Shown piece by piece: positions 43,401 through 51,283 of a stretch of DNA of 64,000 nucleotides. The DNA is from Natronorubrum thiooxidans (GTDB lineage: Archaea; Halobacteriota; Halobacteria; Halobacteriales; Natrialbaceae): contig NZ_FTNR01000014.1 in assembly GCF_900156475.1 (NCBI RefSeq), positions 1-64,000 of the forward strand, given 5' to 3'. Position 1 is the first letter of the stretch; the number at the start of each line of letters is the position of its first letter. The translations under genes were made by a program, and so were the position numbers. The notes under the pieces are model-generated. The model saw only the letters and a list, made by a program, of their open reading frames with translations, was not told where the DNA came from and made no database searches.

Positions 43401-44446
43401 GCGAGGAGTTACTCGATGAAAAACGACAGAACATATCGACACTTCTCGGGGAAATCGAGCGACGAGAGCAACCCAGAGTCTACGACCTCACGGTGGAAGG
43501 GACCCACAACTTCATTGCAAACGGCATGGTCGTCCACAACTCTGAGGACCGCTCTGCAATGCACGAAGCGCTCGAGCAGCAGAAAATCTCGGTTTCGAAG
43601 GCGGGGATCAACGCAACCCTCAAGTCCCGGTGTTCGCTGCTGGGTGCGGCAAACCCCAAGTACGGCCGCTTTGACCACTACGAACCGATCAGCGAGCAGA
43701 TCGACCTCGAACCTGCACTGGTCTCGCGATTCGACCTGATCTTTACGGTCACGGACGAACCCGACGAGGAGAAAGACCGCAACCTCGCAGAGCACATCCT
43801 CACGACCAACTACGCCGGCGAGTTGACCACCCAGCGCGAGCAGATGACGTCGATGGATGTCTCCGACGAAGAGATCGAAGCGATGACCGGGCAGGTCGAT
43901 CCTGAGATCGACGCCGAACTCCTGCGCAAGTACATCGCCTACGCGAAACAGAACTGTCATCCACGGATGACAGAGGCAGCACGCGAGTCGATCCGAGACT
44001 TTTACGTCGACCTGCGGTTGAAAGGCACCGACGAGGACGCTCCGATTCCGGTGACGGCACGGAAACTCGAGGCGCTGGTTCGGCTCTCGGAGGCGAGTGC
44101 CCGCGTGCGGCTGTCGGATACGGTCGAGGAGTCCGACGCGAGCCGAGTGATCGAAATCGTTCGGTCGTGTCTACAGGATATCGGTGTCGACCCAGAAACG
44201 GGTGAGTTCGACGCGGACATCGTCGAAGCAGGGACGTCCAAATCACAGCGCGATCGGATCAAGAACATCAAACAGCTGATCAGCGATATCGAACAGGAGT
44301 ACGACGACGGGGCGCCGGTGGATATCGTTCTCGATCGCGCCGAGGAGATCGGGATGGACCACTCCAAAGCCGAACACGAGATCGAGAAACTCAAACAGAA
44401 AGGCGAGGTCTACGAGCCGAGTCGGGACAATCTCCGGACGACCTAA
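40418..44446 (+). CDS. mcm: Replicative minichromosome maintenance (MCM) helicase with intein
   Basis: A 1342-residue precursor; without the intein it is 700 residues, the normal MCM size. The N-domain has a zinc site (CQLCGTLTRIPQ, CQGCERQ) and OB fold. The AAA+ domain has Walker A GDPGTGKSQ at about 334, Walker B LADRGIAAVDELDKM just before the intein, sensor 1 LLGAANPKYGRF, and Arg finger in LVSRFDLIF. The C-terminal winged helix ends the protein. The intein splits Walker B from the following helix (SEDRSAMHEALEQQ), so no activity is expected before splicing. As the replicative helicase it may serve both host and provirus. Confidence 0.97.
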   Translation: MAQAGNSELVDSFEQFFRNYYDNEIKQLAQRYPNEQRSLHVDWQDLYRFDPDLADDFLNQPEQLQRYAEEALRLYDLPIDVSLGQAHVRVENLPETESPEIRDIRARDMNSLVQVHGIVRKATDVRPKIEEAAFECQLCGTLTRIPQSSGDFQEPHECQGCERQGPFQVNFDQSEFVDSQKLRMQESPEGLRGGETPQSLDVHIEDDITGEVTPGDHVSATGVLRLEQQGNDQEKSPVFDFYMEGMSVTVDEEQFEDMDITEDDKKAIYEISNRDDIYEQMVASIAPSIYGYEQEKLAMILQLFSGVTKQLPDGSRIRGDLHMLLIGDPGTGKSQMLSYIKNIAPRAVYTSGKGSSSAGLTAAAVRDDFGDGQQWTLEAGALVLADRGIAAVDELDKMRCVTGDTLVHTGDGIEPIRELAHESIAGGSIEELENGRTIRDVDMDVWTMTADGTVVRRNVLAIHEYDAPDILRNVELESGEQLTTTADHPFFVLEDGKRKERQAQHLREGDWVYVPETIPTEITDGGASVLPATDTEPEANEMTPAHGAVLGYIAGDGNIFYDREGGSYGFRFTNTEEELLGDFEAVCEAAFDTHAVRHPSEKLSDGVETVRVHGKQYVNDLLESGANLETYDGKRLPEAITNASRPTKAAFVRALADSEGTVDKRAVKIYSSSYELLLGTKMLLLEFGISSQIQTRARDDGRNLFVLVITSNQSLEAFEQHIGFTLDRKQRSLEQACERTTGTRTIVDVLPECGDLFEQARGALRLHQSECGLESDSTYCNFENGDANASLRLSESILETFEERNAAAGDHHSELASETSWERLEELREQYHVSQRELSAEMPCSQQRLSAQWGCDTDLRERVRSRLRDRLETPASVDLEPLQALIKSDVKWRRVTAVDSVAAREHTDTRIRVLEQQLADEIGVSTVDSIRERARSLLETDEPVETWDALRERLETYGVSFQHVAAEMDVTGSTVSRWFSGAVDVGNFDTVHSVCEELLDEKRQNISTLLGEIERREQPRVYDLTVEGTHNFIANGMVVHNSEDRSAMHEALEQQKISVSKAGINATLKSRCSLLGAANPKYGRFDHYEPISEQIDLEPALVSRFDLIFTVTDEPDEEKDRNLAEHILTTNYAGELTTQREQMTSMDVSDEEIEAMTGQVDPEIDAELLRKYIAYAKQNCHPRMTEAARESIRDFYVDLRLKGTDEDAPIPVTARKLEALVRLSEASARVRLSDTVEESDASRVIEIVRSCLQDIGVDPETGEFDADIVEAGTSKSQRDRIKNIKQLISDIEQEYDDGAPVDIVLDRAEEIGMDHSKAEHEIEKLKQKGEVYEPSRDNLRTT
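41615..43540 (+). other. Intein within MCM (642 residues) with LAGLIDADG endonuclease
   Basis: It begins at Cys400 (CVTGDTLVHTGDG, block A) and ends VVHN at residue 1041, followed by host Ser1042 as the +1 nucleophile. Block B is TTADHPFFV (T-x-x-H), blocks F/G are VYDLTVEGTHNF and ANGMVVHN. The homing endonuclease has two motifs, LGYIAGDGN and VRALADSEG. Between endonuclease and C-terminal block are two helix-turn-helix-like segments (around 42880-43030: REQYHVSQRELSAEMPCSQQ; and 43255-43440: GVSFQHVAAEMDVTGSTVSR). The insertion site at the Walker B helix is a known MCM intein location. Confidence 0.93.
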
Positions 44447-44493
44447 TTGGTCGTTTCGATGCCAATTGGCTCCGCTCGAGTGACGAGGATCGA

Positions 44494-45393
44494 TCACTGC
44501 TCGTTGAGCATCTTCACCGTCGAACGGATCGTTACGGGTGCAACATCGGCGACGTCGGCAGCGTCGGCCTGTGTGATTGTCGGCCACTCCTCGCGTTCAC
44601 TGGCCGCCTTGTAAAGACAGGCCGCTGCGACGCCGCTTGGATTTCGACCGCCGATGAGTCCCTCCTGAAGCAAGCCGGTGAGGAGTTCTCGAGCGCGGCG
44701 CTCGACGTCCGTCTCGAGGCCGAGTTTTGAGGCGTAGCGCGGCAGGTATCCTGTGGGATCAATCGGTCCCGTCGGGAGGCCGAGTTCACGATTGAGTGCG
44801 TCGTAGGCAGCCGTGAGTTCGTCGGCGTCGGCACGGGCAACGGCGGTGATTTCGTCGATCGTTCGCGGATTCGAGCGTGTTCGACAGGTGGCGTAGATCG
44901 CCGCGGCGGCAAACCCCTCGAGTGATCGACCCTGAAACAGCCCTTCGGATTGGGCAGATTTGAACAGGGTACACGCCTGTTCTCGAGCGGATTCCGGCAG
45001 CGAGAGCAAGGCGTTGACACGACGAATCTCGGTAAACCCGTAGACCTGGTTTCGTTCGGCCTTCGACGAGATTCGAGCGCGGTTGTGCTCGCGTCGCAAG
45101 CGAGCGATCTGTCGGCGTTTCCGGCCGGTTACTCGAGAGCGATAGGCTGAATCGGAGCCGGAGCCGTAGCCGATTTCCGTCGAGAGTCCACGGTCATGTC
45201 TCGACCGAGTCAACGGCGCGCCGGTCCGCCGTGGGTCGGTCTCGTCGTCATCGAACGACCGCCACTCTGGTCCGCGATCAATCGCGTCCTCGGCAAAAAC
45301 GAGACCGCAGTCTTCACAGATCGTCTCGGTACCGTTCGTCCGCAATCTGCCGTCACATTCTGGGCAGACACCATCTCCATCTATCCTAACCAT
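44494..45393 (-). CDS. tfb: Transcription initiation factor IIB (TFB)
   Basis: A 299-residue TFB. The N-terminal zinc ribbon CPECDGR...CEDCGLV binds RNA polymerase, followed by the B-finger/linker (GPEWRSFDDDE). Two cyclin repeats follow (IRRVNALLSLPESAREQACT onward and LPRYASKLGLETDVERRARE onward) ending in a DNA-contact helix TITQADAADVADVAPVTIRS. Haloarchaea carry several TFBs that form different TBP/TFB pairs, so this is one paralog. It has inverted repeats in its own promoter region. Confidence 0.96.
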   Translation of the reverse strand: MVRIDGDGVCPECDGRLRTNGTETICEDCGLVFAEDAIDRGPEWRSFDDDETDPRRTGAPLTRSRHDRGLSTEIGYGSGSDSAYRSRVTGRKRRQIARLRREHNRARISSKAERNQVYGFTEIRRVNALLSLPESAREQACTLFKSAQSEGLFQGRSLEGFAAAAIYATCRTRSNPRTIDEITAVARADADELTAAYDALNRELGLPTGPIDPTGYLPRYASKLGLETDVERRARELLTGLLQEGLIGGRNPSGVAAACLYKAASEREEWPTITQADAADVADVAPVTIRSTVKMLNEQ

Positions 45394-45403
45394 TGGTTAT
45401 TCC

Positions 45404-45447
45404 CAATCCGTACATGGATTGATGTTCGCGATCATATTTAAAATATA
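45404..45447 (-). promoter_or_regulatory. tfb promoter with inverted repeats
   Basis: A strong AT block ATATTTAAAATATAT at 45433-45447 acts as TATA for the minus-strand gene. Between it and the start lies CAATCC-GTACAT-GGATTG (45404-45421). A wider pair ATTCCCAA (about 45400-45406) / TTGGGAAT (about 45456-45463) brackets the promoter. AACCATTGGTT overlaps the start codon. The 45464-45591 stretch has no gene I can support. Confidence 0.5.
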
Positions 45448-45591
45448 TGATCTAGTTGGGAATTAAACATACAATCCGGTTTCAGTTACCGGAACGCGAA
45501 CTAGATCAATTAGGGGTCGCCCCCGCTTACAAACCGGCTACGACGACGAACGTGGCGGATTTCATTCGAGACGGCGCGCCTCGAGTCGGGC

Positions 45592-45676
45592 TGATACGGC
45601 CTGCTGTAACGGTTTACCGGTGTGACCGCAGGGCGGCCGCGGTTGCACCGGAAATAACTTACAGGAATCCGTGTGA
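45592..45676. repeat. Dispersed palindromic repeat, subfamily B copy 3
   Basis: Starts TGATACGGCCTGCTGTAACG and ends TTACAGGAATCCGTGTGA. Inner stem TTTACCGGTG...CACCGGAAA pairs well, and the centre GACCGCAGGGCGGCCGCGGT contains the subfamily B GCAGGGCGG motif. It lies between tfb and thrC promoter-side and gene-end sides respectively. Confidence 0.75.
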
Positions 45677-45752
45677 GGTCTCAAAACGGTGGTTGTGACT
45701 ATGTCGTGTTTCGAAAGCGAGGTGGTTCAGTTACAGTGGACGCGCGAGCCCG

Positions 45753-47012
45753 CTACTGCTTGAGGTGCTCGAGGATGTCTGCCGTGTCGGCTGGCACGGG
45801 TTCGGGGTCGCCGCCGGCAGCGGCCGCAGCGTCGGGGTCTTTGAGCAGGTGACCGGTCGTTAGACAGGCAACGCGTTCGTCGTCGTCGACGACACCGTTG
45901 ACGCGGAGTTTTCGCAGGCCGGCGAGTGAGGCAGCGGAGGCGGGTTCGACACCGATCCCCTCGCGAGCGAGGGCTCGCTGGGCGTCGGTGATCTCCTCGT
46001 CGGAGACGGCAACGGCAGTCCCATCGGTTTCTCGAATTCCGGGGAGAGCCTTCGGTGCGTTGACAGGATTGCCGATCCGGATCGCCGTCGCGCGCGTCTC
46101 GACATCGTCCCAGCGCCGGACCTCGTCCGCACCGTTCTGGATTGCTTCGACCATCGGGGCCGCGCCCTCGGCCTGAACACCCGTCAGCTTAGGGACGTCG
46201 TCCTCGGCGAGTTCGCCCGCCTGGACGAGTTCGCGGAACGCCTTGTACAGCGCCGAGGTGTTCCCGGCGTTGCCGACCGGCAGCACGATCCGGTCGGGAA
46301 CGGTGTCGTAGTCGGTGAGGAAGCCCTCGAGGATCTCGAGGCCGATCGTCTTCTGGCCCTCGAGTCGGAACGGGTTCAGCGAGTTCAGCAGGTAGACTTC
46401 GCCCTTGGCGGCCAGTTCCTGGACGATATCCAGACAGGCGTCGAAGTTACCGTCGACCTCGAGGATGCGCGCATCGTGCAGGCTCGCTTGCGCGATTTTG
46501 CCCGCTGCGACCTTGCCCGCAGGCAAGAGCACGAGCGTCTCCATGCTGCCACGGGTGCCGTAGGCGGCCAGCGCGGCGCTCGTGTTTCCGGTCGAGGCAC
46601 AGGCCAGCCGGCCAACGCCGAGTTCTTTGGCGACTTTGACGCCGACGGTCATCCCGCGGTCTTTGAACGAGCCGGTCGGGTTCATTCCCTCGTGTTTGAT
46701 CCGTAGCGCTTCGACACCGACCTCGTCTTCGAGACGGGGGACCTCGTACAGCGGGGTCGATCCCTCCTGAATCGAGACGCCCGATTCGAACGGCAGCGCG
46801 TCGGCATATCGCCAGACGCCGTGGCCCTCGAAGTCGTCGAACGTCGGCAGGTCGTCGTAGCGAACTTCGAGCAAACCGTCACACTCGTCGCAGGTGTAGC
46901 GGACGTCATCAAATGGCGCGAACGTTTCGCCACACTCGATGCACTCGAGCCAGACACCGTCGTCGGCGACGTCGGGAACGGCCGGCTGCTCTGCGGACAG
47001 GCTGAGACTCAT
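45753..47012 (-). CDS. thrC: Threonine synthase
   Basis: A 419-residue PLP enzyme converting O-phosphohomoserine to threonine. The N-terminus has a small zinc-like CIECGETF...CDECDGLLEV, then EGSTPLYEVPRL. The PLP lysine is in NPTGSFKDRG at about residue 115, the phosphate loop is in PVGNAGNTSALYK and substrate contacts follow in ACASTGNTSAALAAYG. This is the archaeal/plant-like class with normal length. It is monocistronic, with no other threonine gene nearby. Confidence 0.95.
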   Translation of the reverse strand: MSLSLSAEQPAVPDVADDGVWLECIECGETFAPFDDVRYTCDECDGLLEVRYDDLPTFDDFEGHGVWRYADALPFESGVSIQEGSTPLYEVPRLEDEVGVEALRIKHEGMNPTGSFKDRGMTVGVKVAKELGVGRLACASTGNTSAALAAYGTRGSMETLVLLPAGKVAAGKIAQASLHDARILEVDGNFDACLDIVQELAAKGEVYLLNSLNPFRLEGQKTIGLEILEGFLTDYDTVPDRIVLPVGNAGNTSALYKAFRELVQAGELAEDDVPKLTGVQAEGAAPMVEAIQNGADEVRRWDDVETRATAIRIGNPVNAPKALPGIRETDGTAVAVSDEEITDAQRALAREGIGVEPASAASLAGLRKLRVNGVVDDDERVACLTTGHLLKDPDAAAAAGGDPEPVPADTADILEHLKQ

Positions 47013-47242
47013 TGTCAGCCGAGAGGTGTGGCAGGGGCAAAAAGGACGTGGATTCGCCGGTCCCGCCGGTGTGACTGACTGACAGTCGGTGACTGTCTGT
47101 GTCGTGACCGTCGAGCCGCCCCCGTCCCGACGCTATGGCCCCCAAGAGCGTCACGGGTCCGTGATTATCTTGCAGTGGCGTCTGTGTGACGTGGTTACCC
47201 AACCCAGATAGGTGTATGCCACCGCATGACGTGAATGGCGAC

Positions 47243-47713
47243 ATGGCATCGAAAACTGCGACTCGACTCGGCGTCCGACGCGGTACCGCCCTCGAACCCT
47301 GGCAAGCCGGAACTGTCGGCGGAATTATCGCTGCACTGGCCTTCGGCATCCTGATGTCCGTACAGACCCCTGCCGTCCTCGAGATGGGGATTCCAGCCAT
47401 GTACGGCCTCGAGGGTGGCCTCGCCGGCTGGCTGATCCACGTCTCACACGGCGCGGTGCTCGGCGTCGTCTTCGCTGCGCTGCTTACAGCGACGAAGCGA
47501 CCTCATCTCGGTCCCGTCAAGAGCACCGCCGCCGGGCTCGTCTACGGGGTCGTCGTCTGGGCAGTGCTCGCGGTGGTCGTGATGCCCATCTGGCTCTCGA
47601 CGGTAGGGTTCGCGATGGCACCAGCGTTCCCGAACATCGATATGATGAGCCTGGTCGGACACGCGGTCTATGGGATCGTCCTCGGTATCGCGTACGCGTT
47701 CCTCGAGCGGTAA
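47243..47713 (+). CDS. Four-helix membrane protein of a haloarchaeal family
   Basis: A 156-residue protein from ATG 47243 (ATG 47216 also possible). The N-terminus RRGTALEPWQAGTVGGIIAA leads to four hydrophobic helices (e.g. AWLIHVSHGAVLGVVFAALL-like GWLIHVSHGAVLGVVFAALL, VYGVVVWAVLAVVVMPIWL, GHAVYGIVLGIAYAFLER). Similar haloarchaeal proteins are often labelled histidine kinase by error; no kinase motif is present. Function unknown. Confidence 0.75.
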   Translation: MASKTATRLGVRRGTALEPWQAGTVGGIIAALAFGILMSVQTPAVLEMGIPAMYGLEGGLAGWLIHVSHGAVLGVVFAALLTATKRPHLGPVKSTAAGLVYGVVVWAVLAVVVMPIWLSTVGFAMAPAFPNIDMMSLVGHAVYGIVLGIAYAFLER

Positions 47714-47769
47714 CCGGAACACGCCCGCCTTCTCCTCCATCAGTGAGCACCGCTGTCCCCCATTCTCGG

Positions 47770-47847
47770 CTACATGAGAATGAGAACAAGCAACGCTGCA
47801 GGCCCCAGCAGCAAGAGCAACGTGGCGAGTACCAGTCGAATCAACAT
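47770..47847 (-). CDS. Possible 25-residue membrane micropeptide
   Basis: ATG 47847 to TAG 47770-47772 encodes MLIRLVLATLLLLLGPAALL plus VLILM, one clean transmembrane helix with a basic N-terminal residue. The frame is short but the composition is unlike random haloarchaeal DNA, and the flanking sequence (47714-47769, 47848-48110) contains no other gene. The evidence is composition only. Confidence 0.35.
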   Translation of the reverse strand: MLIRLVLATLLLLLGPAALLVLILM

Positions 47848-48110
47848 ACTACGTACATCCGAGTTCGAACTGCCGGATAACGTCTCCAGATCGTTCACCC
47901 CGCTAGTGACATCCTACCAGAATTTACTCGAGAACTGAATATCAGAACGGACTGATTAGCGAATCGAACCGGCTAATCTCGATCGAGGAGCAGCCAGAAA
48001 CAGCGTCGAACGTGATCCGGCAATCGTTCATACAGACTGCTATCCGTTAGTTTCGGCGCGACTGCGTGCCATCCCGAAGTTGTGTCGAGACACAGGGACA
48101 GCAGACCATA

Positions 48111-49040
48111 TCACTCGAGCAACCAACTCAACACGGCTTTCTGGGCGTGGAGCCGATTTTCGGCCTGGTCGAAGACGATCGATTGGTCGCTTTCGATGGC
48201 GTCGTCGGTGATCTCCTCGCCACGGTGGGCGGGTAGACAGTGCATAATCGACGCGTCGGGGGCGTGCTCGAGCAAGTCCGAGCCGACCTGAAAGCCCTCG
48301 AAGTCGTTCATTCGGACGTCGCGTTCGTCCTCTTGACCCATGCTGATCCAGACGTCGGTGTAGATAATATCGGCATCGGTGACTGCCTCGACTGGATCTG
48401 TCGTCGTTGTTGGATCGCCGCCCAGTTCGCGGGCGCGCTCGAGTACTTTTTCGTCGAGTTCGTAGCCCTCGGGCGTCGCGACCGTTAGATCGATGTCGGT
48501 CATCGCACAGCCGAGTGCAAACGACTGGGCGACGTTGTTGCCGTCACCGATCCAGGTCGCCGAGACGCCGTCGAAGCCGTCTTCCTGTTCACGGATCGTC
48601 TGGAGATCCGCGAGCGTCTGGCAGGGGTGGGCGTCGTCGGTCAGCCCGTTGACGACGGGGACGTCGGCGTACTCCGCGAGCACCTCAACGTTTTCGTGTT
48701 TGAACACGCGGGCCATCACGGCGTCGACGTACCGCGAGAGCGCACGCGAGGTGTCTTTCAGCGGCTCGCCACGACCCAGTTGAATGTCGTCTTCCCCGAG
48801 GAAAATCGCGTGGCCACCCAGTTGGGTCATCCCTGTCTCGAATGAAACTCGAGTTCGGGTACTCGCCTTCTGGAAGAGCATTCCCAGCGTCTGGTCCTCG
48901 AGGTCGGCGTGGTCGTCGCCGGCCTCGAGGGCTCGTTTGTACTCCGCGGCCCTGTCGAGGACCGTGAACAGTTCTGCCTCGGTGAGATCGTCGACGTCGA
49001 GGAAATGTCTCGGCTGTGTGTCGTCAGTATCTGTCATCAT
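48111..49040 (-). CDS. argF: Ornithine carbamoyltransferase
   Basis: A 309-residue enzyme making citrulline from ornithine and carbamoyl phosphate. The carbamoyl-phosphate loop is FQKASTRTRVSFE, then QLGRGEPLKDTSRALSRYVD, HPCQTLADLQTI and the ornithine/citrulline loop MHCLPAHRGEEI. Length normal. It is the last gene of the arginine cluster, 30 bp after argE. Start MMTD (49040); the second Met is an alternative. Confidence 0.96.
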   Translation of the reverse strand: MMTDTDDTQPRHFLDVDDLTEAELFTVLDRAAEYKRALEAGDDHADLEDQTLGMLFQKASTRTRVSFETGMTQLGGHAIFLGEDDIQLGRGEPLKDTSRALSRYVDAVMARVFKHENVEVLAEYADVPVVNGLTDDAHPCQTLADLQTIREQEDGFDGVSATWIGDGNNVAQSFALGCAMTDIDLTVATPEGYELDEKVLERARELGGDPTTTTDPVEAVTDADIIYTDVWISMGQEDERDVRMNDFEGFQVGSDLLEHAPDASIMHCLPAHRGEEITDDAIESDQSIVFDQAENRLHAQKAVLSWLLE

Positions 49041-49070
49041 TATCTGTGAATCGTCTGAAAATGCGTGTAG

Positions 49071-50141
49071 TCAGTCCTCGCGCAACGTCTGCGAGACGCG
49101 CTCTAAGATCGAAACGGACTGGTCGAACTCCGACAGCGACAGTCGCTCGTCGGGTGCGTGATCGAGGTCGGAGTTGCCGGGGCCGTAGGTGACCATCGGA
49201 CAGTCCCACGCGCCCGCGTAGATATTCATGTCGCTGGTCCCCGTCTTGCGCACCAGTCGTGGGTCTTTGCCCTCCTTGCGGATAGCGACGCGGAACGCTC
49301 GAGCGACCTCCGTTCGCGGACTCATCATCACGGGTGGAACCTTGTCCTTCCAGGTCACGGTCCCGACCTCGAGTTCGGCTTCGGCGGCTTCACGAACCGT
49401 TTCGACGTCGAGTGCCGGCGGCACGCGCAGTTGGACGTCCATCGTCGCTTCAACAGAGAGGCCGTCCTCGCTGACGCCGCCTTCGATGTCGACCGGCTTG
49501 GTCGTCACCTGCTCGAAGACCGGTTCGTACTCGCCACCCTCGAAGTGGTCTTCGACGGTCGCCCACCAGCGAACGGCGTGTTGGATCGCGTTCGGGTCCG
49601 GCCGAGAGGTGTGGCCGGATTCACTGGTCGCGACGTAGGTGCCAGCGATGAGGCCACGATAGCCGAGCGTGATCCCATCAGCCCCGGAGGGCTCGCCGTT
49701 GACGACGGCTTCCGGTGACTCGTCTCTGTCGTCGACGAGATAGCGCGAGCCTTTCGAGTCGACTTCCTCGCCGACGACGCCAACAAAGGAAACACCGGTG
49801 CGAACGGCGGCGGCCGCCATTGCGGCGAGCGGGCCAGTCGCGTCGACGCTGCCACGACCCCAGAGGATCTCGTCGTCGCCGGTTTCTTCGACCTCAACCG
49901 GAATGTCGCCCGGGACGGTGTCGATGTGTGAGGTGAGCAACACGGCATCGTCTGCTGGTGCGCGGACGTTGCCGACCGCGTCGATCCAGACCTCTCGGTC
50001 GTGGGCCTCGAAGAAATCCACGAGACGTTTGGCCGCCTCGCGCTCCTCGCGGGTCGGCGACGGGATCGAGACGAGGTCGACCAGCAGTTCTCGGGCTTCC
50101 GAACGCGAGACGTCCGTCGGTTCAGTCGTGCTCGTGCTCAT
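49071..50141 (-). CDS. argE: [LysW]-ornithine (or -lysine) hydrolase
   Basis: A 356-residue M20 zinc peptidase that releases ornithine from the LysW carrier. Metal and active-site motifs are LLTSHIDTVPG (His-Asp), WGRGSVDATGPL, GVVGEEVDSKGSRYL (Glu-Glu) and a later His in the dimer domain (GHTSRP). The N-terminal EARELLVDLVSIPSPTREE is the family start. It overlaps argD by 4 bp (ATGA), so both are co-translated. In haloarchaea the LysW route is used for arginine; lysine use cannot be excluded. Confidence 0.93.
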   Translation of the reverse strand: MSTSTTEPTDVSRSEARELLVDLVSIPSPTREEREAAKRLVDFFEAHDREVWIDAVGNVRAPADDAVLLTSHIDTVPGDIPVEVEETGDDEILWGRGSVDATGPLAAMAAAAVRTGVSFVGVVGEEVDSKGSRYLVDDRDESPEAVVNGEPSGADGITLGYRGLIAGTYVATSESGHTSRPDPNAIQHAVRWWATVEDHFEGGEYEPVFEQVTTKPVDIEGGVSEDGLSVEATMDVQLRVPPALDVETVREAAEAELEVGTVTWKDKVPPVMMSPRTEVARAFRVAIRKEGKDPRLVRKTGTSDMNIYAGAWDCPMVTYGPGNSDLDHAPDERLSLSEFDQSVSILERVSQTLRED

Positions 50142-51283
50142 GAATCGTCAGATGCGATGACCGCGCCCAGCGCGTCTATGAGCTGGTCTGCCTCTTCCTG
50201 GTCGATCACCAGCGGCGGCAGCAGGCGCAGGACGGTCCGACCCGCCGGCAGCGCCAGCACCTGATGGTTGATCGCCAGGTCGCGGGCGGCGCGATTCGCT
50301 CCTCGTTTCAATTCAATGCCGATGAGCAGGCCCTCGCCGCGGACCTCCCGTACCTCGTCACCGAGGGTCGCCTCGAGTTCGGTCGTAAGATAGTCGCCCA
50401 TCGACGCGGCGTGGGCGGGCCACTCCTCTTCGACCAGCGTCGAAATCGTCGCGTGGACCGCCGCGGTGACGACGGGGCCGCCGCTGAAGGTGGCATTGTG
50501 CGAGGCCGCGCCGTCGGCGATCCAGTCACGGACTGCGACCGCGCCGACTGGCAGCCCGTTACCCAGCCCTTTCGCCGTCGTGAGGATGTCGGGCGTGACG
50601 CCTGCATTCTGGCAGGCCCACATCTGGCCCGTCCGTCCCATGCCGGTCTGGACCTCGTCGAAGACGAGCGCCGCGCCGGCTTCCTCGGTTGCCTCGCGGG
50701 CACGCTCGAGGTAGCCCGCAGGCGGGACGTTGATGCCGCCTTCGCCCTGGATGGGCTCTAAGATGACGGCCGCGGTCTCCTCGTCGACGGCGTCGGCGAG
50801 CTCCTCACCGTCGCCGTAGGGGACGAACTCCACGTCGCCGGCCAGGGGCTCGAACGGTTTCTTGTACTTGTCTTTCCAGGTCGCTGCAAGCGAGCCCATC
50901 GTTCGGCCGTGGAAGCTCCGGGTCGCGGCGATGATTTTGGAGTTGCCGGTCGCCGAACGGGCGAACTTCAGTGCGGCCTCGTTGGCCTCGGTGCCGGAGT
51001 TACAGAACCAGGCCGAGTCGAGGCCGTCGTGCGTCGACGCGACGAGCGCAGCGTAGGCGTCTTCGCGCGACTGGACAGGGAACGAAGAGTCGACAAAAGT
51101 CAACTTCCCGACCTGTTCTTGGACCGCGTCGACGACCGCTGGGTTGCTGTGACCGAGCGGCGTACACGCGTAGCTCGCGCCTGCGTCGAGATACTCCGTT
51201 CCATCGGTACTGTAGAGGAACGACCCCTCGCCGCGTTCGAGCGGAATCGGCTTGCTGCCGGAGATGAAGTCGTGGTCACTCAT
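50138..51283 (-). CDS. argD: [LysW]-aminoadipate/glutamate semialdehyde aminotransferase
   Basis: A 381-residue class III PLP aminotransferase. GSFLYSTDGTEYLDAGASYA, GTEANEAALKFARSATG, KIIAATRSFHGRTMGSLAAT and the PLP lysine region ILTTAKGLGNGLPVGAV are present, with the Glu-x-x-x cofactor site ILEPIQGEGGINVP. It transfers the amino group from glutamate to the carrier-bound semialdehyde. The stop overlaps the argE start (ATGA) and its start overlaps the argB stop (ATGA). Confidence 0.95.
   Translation of the reverse strand: MSDHDFISGSKPIPLERGEGSFLYSTDGTEYLDAGASYACTPLGHSNPAVVDAVQEQVGKLTFVDSSFPVQSREDAYAALVASTHDGLDSAWFCNSGTEANEAALKFARSATGNSKIIAATRSFHGRTMGSLAATWKDKYKKPFEPLAGDVEFVPYGDGEELADAVDEETAAVILEPIQGEGGINVPPAGYLERAREATEEAGAALVFDEVQTGMGRTGQMWACQNAGVTPDILTTAKGLGNGLPVGAVAVRDWIADGAASHNATFSGGPVVTAAVHATISTLVEEEWPAHAASMGDYLTTELEATLGDEVREVRGEGLLIGIELKRGANRAARDLAINHQVLALPAGRTVLRLLPPLVIDQEEADQLIDALGAVIASDDS

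Noticed and set aside
45456-45698. 80-codon plus-strand frame between tfb and thrC
   Set aside because: It runs through the subfamily B palindromic repeat and has no recognisable domain or start signal.
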